Assembly (NCBI RefSeq): GCF_017897595.1
Contig: NZ_JAGKIK010000004.1
Location: 248,001-312,000 of the forward strand
Direction: 5' to 3'
Source: Aquimarina sp. U1-2
GTDB lineage: Bacteria > Bacteroidota > Bacteroidia > Flavobacteriales > Flavobacteriaceae
DNA length: 64,000 nucleotides
A program made the position numbers and the translations under genes. A model generated the notes under the pieces. That model saw only the letters and a program-made list of their open reading frames with translations. It was not told the DNA's origin and did no database searches. Positions 17,993-26,353 of this stretch are shown here, piece by piece (position 1 is the first letter of the stretch; each line of letters begins with the position of its first letter).

Positions 17993-18129
17993 ATTGAATG
18001 GTTATTTTTGCTAATGTAAAAAAAGAAGTCGGAAGTACGAAGCCTTATGCATGTGCCATTGTAATGTAATTTCATTTATTTGTAATTATACGACGCTGTT
18101 TGCAGCATAAAGTGATAAAAACTTATATT

Positions 18130-18603
18130 ATGAATATTAAATTATTGGTAATAGGTAAGACAGATAACAGACAATTAGAAGATCTGATAAACATCTATAC
18201 CAAAAGATTAAGTTTTTATGTAAAGTTTACTATTGAAATTATTCCGGATCTAAAAAATTCAAAAAATCTAAGCGAATTACAGCAAAAGGAAAAGGAAGGT
18301 ACTTTGATTTTAAAAAAAGTTGAAAATTCTGATCATTTGATTGTACTAGACGAAAATGGAAAGCAGCTCAATTCTATTGATTTTTCTGAGTTTTTTCAAA
18401 AAATGATGAATAGCGGTATCAAGCAATTAGTTTTTGTTATTGGCGGTCCTTATGGCTTCAGTAAAGCTGTATATGATCGAGCAAATGGCAAATTATCGCT
18501 GTCTAAGATGACATTCTCACATCAAATGATACGATTATTTTTAGTAGAGCAAGTATATAGAAGTTTTACTATTCTCAAAAATGAACCCTACCATCATCGA
18601 TAA
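18130..18603 (+). CDS. rlmH: 23S rRNA (pseudouridine(1915)-N(3))-methyltransferase
   Basis: From the ATG at 18130 the product has 157 residues, the standard RlmH length; an earlier in-frame TTG at 18100 would add ten unsupported residues. It is a SPOUT methyltransferase that modifies helix 69 of 23S rRNA on the assembled ribosome. The trefoil-knot region has FVIGGPYGFSKAVYDRANGK followed by LSLSKMTFSHQMIRLFLVEQ. The invariant C-terminus NEPYHHR is intact. The nadC operon lies divergently upstream. Confidence 0.97.
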   Translation: MNIKLLVIGKTDNRQLEDLINIYTKRLSFYVKFTIEIIPDLKNSKNLSELQQKEKEGTLILKKVENSDHLIVLDENGKQLNSIDFSEFFQKMMNSGIKQLVFVIGGPYGFSKAVYDRANGKLSLSKMTFSHQMIRLFLVEQVYRSFTILKNEPYHHR

Positions 18604-18685
18604 TATAGAAAGTAGCTATTTGATTTACCTTGTGCATTAGAAGTAGATTATTAATTACATTTGCCTTCTAATTAACTTATAGTTT

Positions 18686-19579
18686 ATGCTCTTGTACCTC
18701 AAACTTATTAAATTTGATAATCTATTAATTCTTGCTTTTGCGCAACTATGTATCAAATTCGGACTTTTTTCACCTTTTGGAATCGCTATCACACTAAGCA
18801 ATTTTGGTATTATTTTACTAGTTATAGCCACAATTTTAATTGCTGCAGCAGGAAATATAATCATTGCAATATATGAGCAAGAAAATAAAGGATTATTGCA
18901 CGGCGGGATTACCATCAAATCTGCATACCGTTTGTTTGTAATTTTCAATGTTATTGGTGTTCTCATTGGTTTCTACTTGGCAAACCTAGTCAACAAACCT
19001 AGTTTTGCGGCTTTATTTATTCTAGTGTCAGGTGCTTTTTATATGTATGCCACATCTCTTAAAGAGCTGCTTGTGGTCAAAAATTTAGTTATCGCCATAT
19101 TAGGTGCGTTGTGCTTGATTGTCGTAGGGATTTTTGATTTACTCCCTGCTATCACGGTAAAAAACCGCGCATCGCAAACGGTTATTTTTTCTATCGTTCT
19201 AGACTATTCGATATTTGCGTTTATCATTATAGTTATGAGAGAAATTATTAAGGATTGTTTGTTTATGAACAGAGATCATCGTTTAGAAATTAAAACCATT
19301 CCGATGGTTTTGGGTAAGGAGCGTGCTCTAAAATGGATAGGTATTGTTGCTCTAGTTCCGATAATAGCTATACTTTACTATGTCTACACCTATTTATTCT
19401 CTAATACGCTAGCGGTTATTTTTGCATTATTTATTTTAGTTGGTCCGCTAATTTACTTTATGATACGATGTTTTACTGCGGAGTCACATCAACATATCGC
19501 TATTTTAAAACGACTTTTAAAATTAGAACTTATAGCAGCAGCAATATCTTTATTATTTTATCAATTTATATTAATTTAA
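18686..19579 (+). CDS. UbiA-family prenyltransferase homologue with degraded Asp-rich motifs
   Basis: The 297-residue protein has the multi-helix layout of UbiA enzymes, and recognisable family blocks such as FYLANLVNKPSFAALFILVS and IKTIPMVLGKERALK. Flavobacterial relatives are usually labelled geranylgeranylglycerol-phosphate geranylgeranyltransferase. The first Asp-rich motif, normally NDxxDxxxD, reads IAIYEQENK here (about residues 60-68). The second, normally KDxxDxxGD, reads KDCLFMNRD (about 189-197). These residues hold the Mg-diphosphate, so activity may be lost or changed. The frame is intact and sits 3 bp before maf, so it is not an obvious pseudogene. Confidence 0.8.
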   Translation: MLLYLKLIKFDNLLILAFAQLCIKFGLFSPFGIAITLSNFGIILLVIATILIAAAGNIIIAIYEQENKGLLHGGITIKSAYRLFVIFNVIGVLIGFYLANLVNKPSFAALFILVSGAFYMYATSLKELLVVKNLVIAILGALCLIVVGIFDLLPAITVKNRASQTVIFSIVLDYSIFAFIIIVMREIIKDCLFMNRDHRLEIKTIPMVLGKERALKWIGIVALVPIIAILYYVYTYLFSNTLAVIFALFILVGPLIYFMIRCFTAESHQHIAILKRLLKLELIAAAISLLFYQFILI

Positions 19580-19582
19580 ATT

Positions 19583-20170
19583 ATGCTGAACACTATTTTA
19601 AAGAATCATTCTATAATACTTGCTTCAGGTTCTCCCAGAAGACAGCAATTTTTTAAAGATTTAGGTGTAGATGTTACAATTGATGTAAGAGCAGTTGACG
19701 AAATATATCCAGAACATTTAGAAAAAGAAGAAATTTCGAATTATTTAGCCAAATTGAAGGCGAACGAGTTCAAAGATTTAAGACCTCAAGACATTTTAAT
19801 TACCAGCGACACTATTGTCTGGCATAAAAATGAAGCACTTGGCAAACCCAAAAATCTTCAGGATGCAAAAGACATGATTACTTCATTGTCGAATACTACG
19901 CACGAGGTAATTACATCGGTTTGCTTTAAAACTGTACACCAATGCCAAATAATTCATAGCACAACAAAAGTTTCGTTTAAAGAACTTACACAGGATGAAA
20001 TTGAATATTACGTAAACACCTATCAACCGCTAGATAAAGCAGGAGCGTATGGTATACAAGAATGGATAGGTTTTATAGGAATTACAGCAATAGAAGGAAG
20101 TTATTTTAATGTAATGGGTTTGCCTGTACATCTTGTATATGAAATGTTAACAACACTTGCCAGATCCTAA
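19583..20170 (+). CDS. maf: Maf family nucleoside triphosphate pyrophosphatase
   Basis: The 195-residue protein has the Maf motifs LASGSPRRQQFFKDLG (substrate loop), SDTIVWHKNEALGKPKN, and then DKAGAYGIQEWIGFIG near the C-terminus. Maf proteins hydrolyse non-canonical or methylated NTPs (YhdE-type mainly dTTP/UTP) and have been linked to arrest of septation. The QEWIGF pattern suggests the YhdE branch, but this is not certain by eye. It follows the UbiA-like gene by 3 bp and precedes a lipoprotein gene by 33 bp, so the three are probably one transcript. Confidence 0.93.
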   Translation: MLNTILKNHSIILASGSPRRQQFFKDLGVDVTIDVRAVDEIYPEHLEKEEISNYLAKLKANEFKDLRPQDILITSDTIVWHKNEALGKPKNLQDAKDMITSLSNTTHEVITSVCFKTVHQCQIIHSTTKVSFKELTQDEIEYYVNTYQPLDKAGAYGIQEWIGFIGITAIEGSYFNVMGLPVHLVYEMLTTLARS

Positions 20171-20203
20171 CATTGTTGTAATTTGTATAAAAAATTTGAG
20201 AAA

Positions 20204-21136
20204 ATGAAAAAAGTACTACTGCTATCAACCATTCTGGGAGTTTTGCTATGTATTGCCTGTAACCGTATGAATGCCGATGTGGCACATAAAAATCATGAAA
20301 AATCTGAAGAAACCATAAAAAAATCTTCAAAAACGCTTTCTGAAGAATTTAAAAAATACTGGTATGCCGGTCATGCCGAAATCACATCTTATGCACTAGA
20401 ACAAGTTCGCTATGGCGAAATACGAAAAGGTACCGCAGCATTAATTTATGTGACCGAAGATTTTCTGCCTAATGAACAGGTAAAGGCAGATAACAGCAAT
20501 CCTAAAAACATTCCGGTATTAAAGCTTAACGCTACAAAAAAATTCAATACAGGGATTTATCCCTATTCTATTATGCAAAGTACCTTTTATCCGGTATCCG
20601 ATAATCAACATGCTATCAAAGTATCAAGTTCTATACAAGAATGGTGCGGTCATATCTATGCGCAACTGAATAATAGAGACAAATTCGATATTACGGCTCA
20701 TTCTTACTTTCAAAACGAAGCGGATCAAAACTTTTCGTTAGACAAAGCTATCCTAGAAAATGAACTATGGACAAAAATTAGAATTGATCCTGATCATTTA
20801 CCTACAGGAAATCTAGCTATTATTCCGTCTTTCGAGTATTCTAGACTTAAACATAAAGAGATCAAAAGTTATACAGCAAAGGCTTCTATTAACAAGAATG
20901 GAACTACAACTAGTTATTTCCTTGAGTACCCCGAACTCAAAAGAAATGTTACCATTACATTCAATACTTCTTTTCCGCATGAAATAGAGAGCTGGACCGA
21001 AAGTTTCAAAAGTGGTTCTGGACCAACTGCTAAAGAACTGGTAACCAAGGCTACAAAAATAAAACGTATCAAATCTGCTTATTGGAATAAAAACTCGAAT
21101 AACGACAGTACGCTTCGAGAAGATTTGGGGTTATAA
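20204..21136 (+). CDS. Putative lipoprotein, conserved in Flavobacteriia
   Basis: From the ATG at 20204 the product has 310 residues. The N-terminus KKVLLLSTILGVLLCIACN has a lipobox-like end with Cys at about residue 19, so the protein is probably a lipoprotein. The body includes WYAGHAEITSYALEQVRYGE, YPYSIMQSTFYPVSD and SSSIQEWCGHIYAQL. I recall similar proteins beside maf in other flavobacteria, sometimes mislabelled as septum formation inhibitor because of this neighbourhood. No catalytic motif is evident. An earlier TTG at 20183 is less likely because it would put MYKKFEK before the signal peptide. Confidence 0.65.
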   Translation: MKKVLLLSTILGVLLCIACNRMNADVAHKNHEKSEETIKKSSKTLSEEFKKYWYAGHAEITSYALEQVRYGEIRKGTAALIYVTEDFLPNEQVKADNSNPKNIPVLKLNATKKFNTGIYPYSIMQSTFYPVSDNQHAIKVSSSIQEWCGHIYAQLNNRDKFDITAHSYFQNEADQNFSLDKAILENELWTKIRIDPDHLPTGNLAIIPSFEYSRLKHKEIKSYTAKASINKNGTTTSYFLEYPELKRNVTITFNTSFPHEIESWTESFKSGSGPTAKELVTKATKIKRIKSAYWNKNSNNDSTLREDLGL

Positions 21137-21145
21137 ATACCTATT

Positions 21146-21244
21146 TATTGGCACCGCCAAAGGGGATAATACCCCAAGGCCTATCTCGAAATTGAAAAAT
21201 TGTTTTCAACGAATGCCTCGCGGGCTTGCCCATAGGTAGTTTAC
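21146..21244 (-). repeat. Dispersed repeat family R2, copy 2 (long form)
   Basis: On the minus strand this reads GTAAACTACCT, about 55 bp of insert, then GGGGTATTATCCCC and TTTGGCGGTGCCAATAA. The ends match the short copies at 4789 and 29896. The insert (AAGCCCGCGAGGCATTCGTT, then CAATTTTTCAATTT) has a counterpart only in the copy at 44195. It follows the stop of the lipoprotein gene by 9 bp. Confidence 0.75.
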
Positions 21245-21307
21245 TTTTTTCAATTTGCAAATAAGTGATATTCAAATTACAATAATTATAATAAGAACAG
21301 TATACCT

Positions 21308-21595
21308 ATGAAAAAATTAACCGCATCAGAAATTAAAGAACGATTAGCAACTATAGATGGATGGGAGTATCAAGATGATGCAATTCATACGAAATTCGAA
21401 TTCAATGATTTTAAAGATGCTTTTTCGGTAATGACCCGTATCGCTTTTGAAGCCGAACTACAACAACATCATCCCGACTGGTCCAATGTGTACAACACCC
21501 TGCAAATTAGTTTATCCACCCACGATGCTGATGGTGTAACAGATAAAGATTTTAAGCTGGCCAAAACTATAGAAGAAATTATAGAAGGAGCATAA
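21308..21595 (+). CDS. 4a-hydroxytetrahydrobiopterin dehydratase (pterin-4a-carbinolamine dehydratase)
   Basis: The 95-residue protein has the usual PCD core: KKLTASEIKERLATIDGW, then FNDFKDAFSVMTRIAFEAE, HHPDWSNVYNTLQISLSTHD, and TDKDFKLAKTIEEI. The HHPDW block carries the catalytic histidines. The enzyme regenerates pterin cofactor after aromatic amino acid hydroxylation. No hydroxylase gene is in the window. Length is normal. Confidence 0.95.
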   Translation: MKKLTASEIKERLATIDGWEYQDDAIHTKFEFNDFKDAFSVMTRIAFEAELQQHHPDWSNVYNTLQISLSTHDADGVTDKDFKLAKTIEEIIEGA

Positions 21596-21653
21596 ACATT
21601 TGTCAAAAACTTGGTTTCTACTTATGTTTGTATGTACAATTTAAATTTCACTT

Positions 21654-22376
21654 ATGGGAAGAGCTTTTGAATTTAGAAAAGCACGTAAAATGAAGCGTTG
21701 GTCTGCAATGGCCAAAGCTTTTACTAGAATAGGAAAAGACATTGTAATGGCTGTAAAAGAAGGCGGTCCTGATCCTGATTCTAATTCTCGTCTAAGAGCA
21801 GTTATACAGAATGCCAAATCTGTTAATATGCCAAAGGATAATATCGAGAGAGCTATTAAAAGAGCTTCAGATAAATCCCAGGGAGACTACAAAGAAGTAC
21901 TTTTTGAAGGATATGCACCACATGGTATTGCTATTTTAGTCGAAACAGCAACAGATAATAACAATAGAACTGTAGCCAATATAAGGTCATATTTTAATAA
22001 ATGTGATGGCAATTTGGGAACTTCAGGATCTGTAGAATTTATGTTTGACCATACTTGTAACTTTAGAATTAATGCTGAAGGAATAGACCCCGAAGAATTG
22101 GAACTTGAATTTATCGATTTTGGAGCTGAAGAAGTTTTTCAAGATGAAGATGGAATCTTGATTTATGCCCCCTTTGAGAACTTTGGGGCCATTCAAAAAG
22201 AACTAGAAAGTCGTGAAATTGAAATATTATCCTCAGGTTTCGAGCGCATTCCGCAGGTGACAAAAAAGCTAACTTCAGAAGAGGCGGCAGATGTAGAAAA
22301 ATTATTAGAAAAAATTGAAGAAGATGATGATGTACAAAATGTATATCATACTATGGAAGAATCTTCAGCATCATAA
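21654..22376 (+). CDS. YebC/TACO1 family transcriptional or translational regulator
   Basis: The 240-residue protein opens MGRAFEFRKARKMKRWSAMA. This is the Bacteroidota variant of the usual MAGHSKWANIKHRK start. It continues with VMAVKEGGPDPDSNSRLRAV, MPKDNIERAIKRAS and YEGYAPHGIA-like FEGYAPHGIAILVE. The family has been described both as DNA-binding regulators and as factors that relieve ribosome stalling at proline stretches; bacterial roles are still debated. It is followed by a hairpin shared with the convergent gene at 22528. Confidence 0.93.
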   Translation: MGRAFEFRKARKMKRWSAMAKAFTRIGKDIVMAVKEGGPDPDSNSRLRAVIQNAKSVNMPKDNIERAIKRASDKSQGDYKEVLFEGYAPHGIAILVETATDNNNRTVANIRSYFNKCDGNLGTSGSVEFMFDHTCNFRINAEGIDPEELELEFIDFGAEEVFQDEDGILIYAPFENFGAIQKELESREIEILSSGFERIPQVTKKLTSEEAADVEKLLEKIEEDDDVQNVYHTMEESSAS

Positions 22377-22460
22377 ATTCTATATTAATCTCAATAAACT
22401 TGATATTCACACAAGGGAATACATCTATTTCTGAATTTCAGATACACTTCTAATACATGT

Positions 22461-22505
22461 AAAGCGACTTATTCTATAGTAGTTATAATAGAACAAGTCG
22501 CCTTT
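22461..22505 (+). terminator. Hairpin between convergent yebC-like and lipoprotein genes
   Basis: GCGACTTATTCTA (22464-22476) pairs with TAGAACAAGTCGC (22489-22501), with one A-C mismatch. A T-rich tract follows on the plus strand. It probably ends the transcript of the gene at 21654, and may serve both strands. Confidence 0.65.
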
Positions 22506-22527
22506 ACTTCACTATTTTTTTGAATAA

Positions 22528-23211
22528 CTACTTTAAGAATACATAAACAGTTTCGTACCCTGATCCAAATCTTTTAAAATTTCTAAAATTTGTTCTTCTA
22601 GGTGCTTTACCCTTAAAAGTAACAATTCTTAAGATTCGCTTATACCCGAACTCGTTAGGTAACTGCAGTACTACGTTAAGCCAGTCTATGTCTCTTGGAC
22701 CGGCACCTGGAATAGGCGAAGCACTCTCTGCAATTACTCTACCGTTAGGAAATTCCCAGGCAGGTGTAGATAAATGTTGGTAGTGTGTTCCGATGGTTTG
22801 ACTAAAATCTACGTGCAAATCTCCGACATCATCAATTGATGCTTTATACAAATCTGCGAGTGGACCTTTTCCCGCCCATTCTGAAGAAGGTTGTAATTCA
22901 TAAGCTTGTATACCTCGAGCATATACCACTTTTTTCACTTTAAGTCCTTTTGCATTGGCATCTGCCTTGGCTTTTGCGATAATATCATTAAAATCTAATG
23001 TGCTTGCTTTAGCCATAAAAGAAGCTTCGTTACTTAAAGAATCATTATCATCATCACTTAGAAGATCATAATCATCATTGGATAAAGGTACATTGGTTTC
23101 AGATTCTTTGGATTGCACTCCTTGTTCTTCGAAAGAATCATTTTCTTTTGAACATCCTACAGTGAGTAAAAACGTCCCTAGCAATAGGGCAATAAAAAAA
23201 TTACTTTTCAT
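22528..23211 (-). CDS. DUF3455-like lipoprotein
   Basis: The 227-residue precursor has a lipoprotein signal peptide (FFIALLLGTFLLTVGC, Cys20). An acidic linker with repeated D/S/N residues follows (about 40-62). The C-terminal 130 residues carry GIQAYELQPSSEW, GTHYQHLSTPAWEFPNGR and DIDWLNVVLQL, then RILRIVTFKGKAPR. This order of YxC/YxL-W-x-G-x-HY-x-P-x-WE-x-DGS blocks matches DUF3455 in outline, a family of uncharacterised secreted proteins. The usual C-terminal cysteines are absent. Single gene. Confidence 0.6.
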   Translation of the reverse strand: MKSNFFIALLLGTFLLTVGCSKENDSFEEQGVQSKESETNVPLSNDDYDLLSDDDNDSLSNEASFMAKASTLDFNDIIAKAKADANAKGLKVKKVVYARGIQAYELQPSSEWAGKGPLADLYKASIDDVGDLHVDFSQTIGTHYQHLSTPAWEFPNGRVIAESASPIPGAGPRDIDWLNVVLQLPNEFGYKRILRIVTFKGKAPRRTNFRNFKRFGSGYETVYVFLK

Positions 23212-23298
23212 GATTAAAAGGTTTTAAGATTAATTATAAAGTTATAACGTATTAAAACACAAGAATATTTTATAAGACCCTTTGTGCATTAAGAAAAG

Positions 23299-23525
23299 AA
23301 TAGTAAAAAAATGTCAATTCGAGTGGTTTTTCGTAATAACTTCTCGACTCCGCTCCAGATAACTTGAAGAAAAATTATACCGATAATAGCTTTGCTGATC
23401 TAAAATTGTACGTCATCCTAGCGTAGTCAAAGGCCTTTACACACTTCTTCCTTCCGGTCAAAGCAAGTAAAAAGTTGCTTCATCTGAGCAAAAAACCTTT
23501 CGCAAGCGTACCATCTGGCAGTTTC
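23299..23525 (+). repeat. Dispersed repeat family R3, copy 2
   Basis: Non-coding block alignable with 10238-10515, starting ATAGTAAAAAAATGTCAATT and ending near GAGCAAAAAACCTTT. It occupies most of the 378-bp gap between the lipoprotein and acyltransferase genes. No reading frame of note. Confidence 0.6.
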
Positions 23526-23589
23526 CTTATCGGTCGGTGCTACTTAAATCAAAAAAGTCTAAACCATTTCATAAACAAAAACGAAACAA

Positions 23590-24150
23590 TCAAATGTGTT
23601 CTGGATCAAAGCTATACTTCGGTATTTTCCCTTTTACTCCCTTAAAGAAACCATACATATATTTTAAATCTTTCTCCATATCATCTGTAGGATAGAATGG
23701 TTCTGAAATCTTACTTTGTTTATTTCCAAAATCAAAAGTGACCATAATAATAGGAACTTGTGCCGCCTTTGCAATGTGATAAAAACCAGTTTTCCATTCT
23801 GAAACTTTTTTACGTGTTCCTTCTGGTGCAATAGTAAGGCGTAACTCGTTTCTTTTTTCGAATGATTTTGCTATGGCTTCCACTTTATTTTGCCCCGGAG
23901 TTCTATCTAACGGGATGCCTCCTACTTTTTTAAGATACCATCCTAAAGGCCATTTGAACAATTCTTTTTTTGCCATAAAATGTATTCGAACACCGTCAAT
24001 CTTTCGTATTAATAGCCCAATGTAGAAATCATGCCAACTGGTATGGGGTACAGCAATAACAACGCATTTACTAACTGTTTTTTTACTAAAATCTCCTATC
24101 ATTTTCCAACCTAATAGATTATGGTAAATAAAAGAATAAAGACGTTTCAT
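23590..24150 (-). CDS. PlsC-like acyltransferase
   Basis: The 186-residue protein has the acyltransferase catalytic HX4D motif (HTSWHD, His36-Asp41), the FMAKKELFKWPLGWYLKKVG block and the acceptor-binding PEGTRKK motif. These are the blocks of 1-acylglycerol-3-phosphate acyltransferases. The protein is short and has no clear membrane helix, a form common in Bacteroidota whose substrate is unknown. A minus-strand -7 box (24177-24184) lies about 27 bp upstream of the ATG. Confidence 0.88.
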   Translation of the reverse strand: MKRLYSFIYHNLLGWKMIGDFSKKTVSKCVVIAVPHTSWHDFYIGLLIRKIDGVRIHFMAKKELFKWPLGWYLKKVGGIPLDRTPGQNKVEAIAKSFEKRNELRLTIAPEGTRKKVSEWKTGFYHIAKAAQVPIIMVTFDFGNKQSKISEPFYPTDDMEKDLKYMYGFFKGVKGKIPKYSFDPEHI

Positions 24151-24176
24151 AAAATTGAGTTGTAGTAACGATATTT

Positions 24177-24184
24177 CAAAAATA
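24177..24184 (-). promoter_or_regulatory. -7 promoter box of the acyltransferase gene
   Basis: The minus strand reads TATTTTTG, an exact TAnnTTTG. The start of transcription would fall about 20 nt before the ATG at 24150. No clear -33 TTG. Confidence 0.45.
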
Positions 24185-24350
24185 GATGATGAGCTGGTTT
24201 AACTTTTTTGATTTAGGGCAAAAATGAAGATTTTGTGCTTAGATGAAGTAATTTTTTACTTGATAGCAGTGCTACGGAAGTTTAAATTACGAAATATAAG
24301 GGCAAAACAGCATTTTTCTAACTAATTAAAAAAAGTGTTTGAACCAGTTT

Positions 24351-26228
24351 CTATAAAGATCGATAGATTTCTTTTAAAATATCAGCGTTTACTTCTGATT
24401 TCCATTTTGCTCCCAATGCATTTTCCCATAGGGGTTCCAGGCTTAGGGCTACATTTGTCATAACATTAAGTTGGTCTTCGGTTACATTAGCACATACCCC
24501 AACAGGTAAACTAATGTTGTGTAATTCTTTCATTTTTTTAAAAATTGCTACACCTTCGGGATAATATCGCTCTAATTTATCGAATACAATACAATTGCCT
24601 ATCCCGTGTTTGGTACCCAAAACATAGGCTAGGCCATAGCTCATGGCATGGGCGACACCTACCTGCGAATACGCAATACTCATACCACCATGCCAAGATG
24701 CCATCATTAATTTTGCATCTGCTTCTTCTTTGCTTAATGAATTCGTTACAAAAATCTCTTTACACAGATCTAACGCTTTTTCACCATAACTTTGACTAAA
24801 AGCATTTAAATAGGTCCCATCTAGTGATTCTATACAATGAATATAACAATCCATACCCGTATAAAACCATTGATCCTTGGGTACATCTTTAATCAACTCG
24901 GGATCCAAAATTACCTGATCAAAAGGAGTAAAATCTGAATTAATTCCCAATTTACGTTCGGGTCCGGTAAGCACGGTTGTTCTAGATACTTCAGCTCCTG
25001 TACCAGATATAGTGGGTACTCCTACATGAAATACAGCTTTATTTTTTACCAAGTCCCAGCCTTGATATTCTGACGCACTTCCTGGGTTAGTAAGCATTAT
25101 GGCCACTGCTTTAGACAAATCTAATATTGATCCTCCTCCTATTCCTATGATTCCACTAGGAATATATTGATACTTCTTTTTTATTTTAGAAACAATATCA
25201 TCTACTTGTGACGTTTTTGGTTCTTCTGCGGTTGATATATATATAATCTCATCTATTGAAGATAAGGGAATTCTATCTTCAATAAATGCCTTATTAGTTT
25301 CAAATACACTATCAATCAAGTAAACAAATGGTGCAATCCCATTACGCTCAACTGCTATAATCTCTCCAATTTGATTAAAAGCCCCTTTACCGAATACCAC
25401 TTTGGGCACCATAGGAAAATTTTTATGATCAGAAGTATGCCCTTCGGAAGTAGTAATTGTAGATTTCGTTTTCAAAACATTTTCTTTGTTCATTGTTTTT
25501 TTTGCTCTTTCTAAATCTTCCGGGGTATCAATTTCAACACCTTCGTGTTGTGTTTCAATCATTTTAATATTTTTACCATATTCTAGATAGCGTATACATT
25601 CTATTTTTTCTGAAGCTTCTAAAGCTCGCATGGGTAGATTGTAAAAATCTAAAATCGCTTGTTTACGAAAAGCATAAACACCTTTATGCTTATGGTATGT
25701 ATAATCTAGTTCTTTATCTCTTGGATACGGTATGGGAGCTCGAGAAAAATAAAGCGCATAGTTGTTTTCATCTACAATAACTTTTACACTATTTGGATTC
25801 ATTATATCATCCCAATCATTAATTGGGGTCATAAGACTTGCCAAATCGATTTTATCAGAATCATCCTCATAAAAAACATTCAATACTTTCTCTAAACTTT
25901 CACGATCAGTAAAAGGTTCATCACCTTGAACATTAACTACAATATCAACGTCCATATTTTCTACTGCTTCAGCAATTCTATCACTACCACAACTATGCTC
26001 TTTTTTACTCATAATCGCTTTACCCCCATGATTTACTATCTCCTGATATATAATATCACTATCGGTAACTACATATACAGCATCAAATAGTCCTGATTGG
26101 ATGGTTGCTTCATAAGTACGTCTTATGACAGTTTTACCGGCAAGATCTTGCATTAATTTTCCTGGAAATCGCGTTGCAGCATATCTCGCAGGTATCATTG
26201 CGATGATTTTTAGTGTATTTTTGTTCAA
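24351..26228 (-). CDS. Bifunctional KdsB-like cytidylyltransferase / KdnB-like Kdo 8-oxidase fusion
   Basis: The 625-residue protein joins two enzymes. Residues 1-245 are a KdsB-type CMP-Kdo synthetase ([20 protein letters not shown], then [18 protein letters not shown] and [12 protein letters not shown]). After a short linker, residues of about 268-625 are an iron-dependent alcohol dehydrogenase ([15 protein letters not shown]) with the metal ligands Asp460, His464, His527 and His541. The start of this half, [12 protein letters not shown], resembles KdnB, which with KdnA makes 8-amino-3,8-dideoxy-Kdo in Shewanella. The fusion suggests that the sugar is oxidised, aminated by a separate KdnA, and activated by the same polypeptide. 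No aminotransferase is in this window. The frame is continuous and shows no sign of error. Confidence 0.88.
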   Translation of the reverse strand: MNKNTLKIIAMIPARYAATRFPGKLMQDLAGKTVIRRTYEATIQSGLFDAVYVVTDSDIIYQEIVNHGGKAIMSKKEHSCGSDRIAEAVENMDVDIVVNVQGDEPFTDRESLEKVLNVFYEDDSDKIDLASLMTPINDWDDIMNPNSVKVIVDENNYALYFSRAPIPYPRDKELDYTYHKHKGVYAFRKQAILDFYNLPMRALEASEKIECIRYLEYGKNIKMIETQHEGVEIDTPEDLERAKKTMNKENVLKTKSTITTSEGHTSDHKNFPMVPKVVFGKGAFNQIGEIIAVERNGIAPFVYLIDSVFETNKAFIEDRIPLSSIDEIIYISTAEEPKTSQVDDIVSKIKKKYQYIPSGIIGIGGGSILDLSKAVAIMLTNPGSASEYQGWDLVKNKAVFHVGVPTISGTGAEVSRTTVLTGPERKLGINSDFTPFDQVILDPELIKDVPKDQWFYTGMDCYIHCIESLDGTYLNAFSQSYGEKALDLCKEIFVTNSLSKEEADAKLMMASWHGGMSIAYSQVGVAHAMSYGLAYVLGTKHGIGNCIVFDKLERYYPEGVAIFKKMKELHNISLPVGVCANVTEDQLNVMTNVALSLEPLWENALGAKWKSEVNADILKEIYRSL

Positions 26229-26251
26229 TGTATGTTGCTTTTCTAGAATTG

Positions 26252-26259
26252 CAAAAATA
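26252..26259 (-). promoter_or_regulatory. -7 promoter box of the KdsB-KdnB fusion gene
   Basis: The minus strand reads TATTTTTG, an exact TAnnTTTG. It predicts a leader of about 18 nt before the ATG at 26228. Confidence 0.45.
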
Positions 26260-26353
26260 GCTTTTTTTACTCAATTATGTAATCTCTGCGAGTGGGAAGT
26301 TATCATATTTCACGTAGAAAATCGTCACCGATTCTCAATAACAGGTTATGAAC

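Noticed and set aside
18655-18966. 103-codon minus-strand frame opposite the UbiA-like gene
   Set aside because: Its sequence mirrors the strongly supported gene on the other strand and has no family features of its own.
24351-26228. KdsB-KdnB fusion as a sequencing artefact
   Set aside because: The linker is continuous, in frame and of protein-like composition, and both domains are complete on either side.
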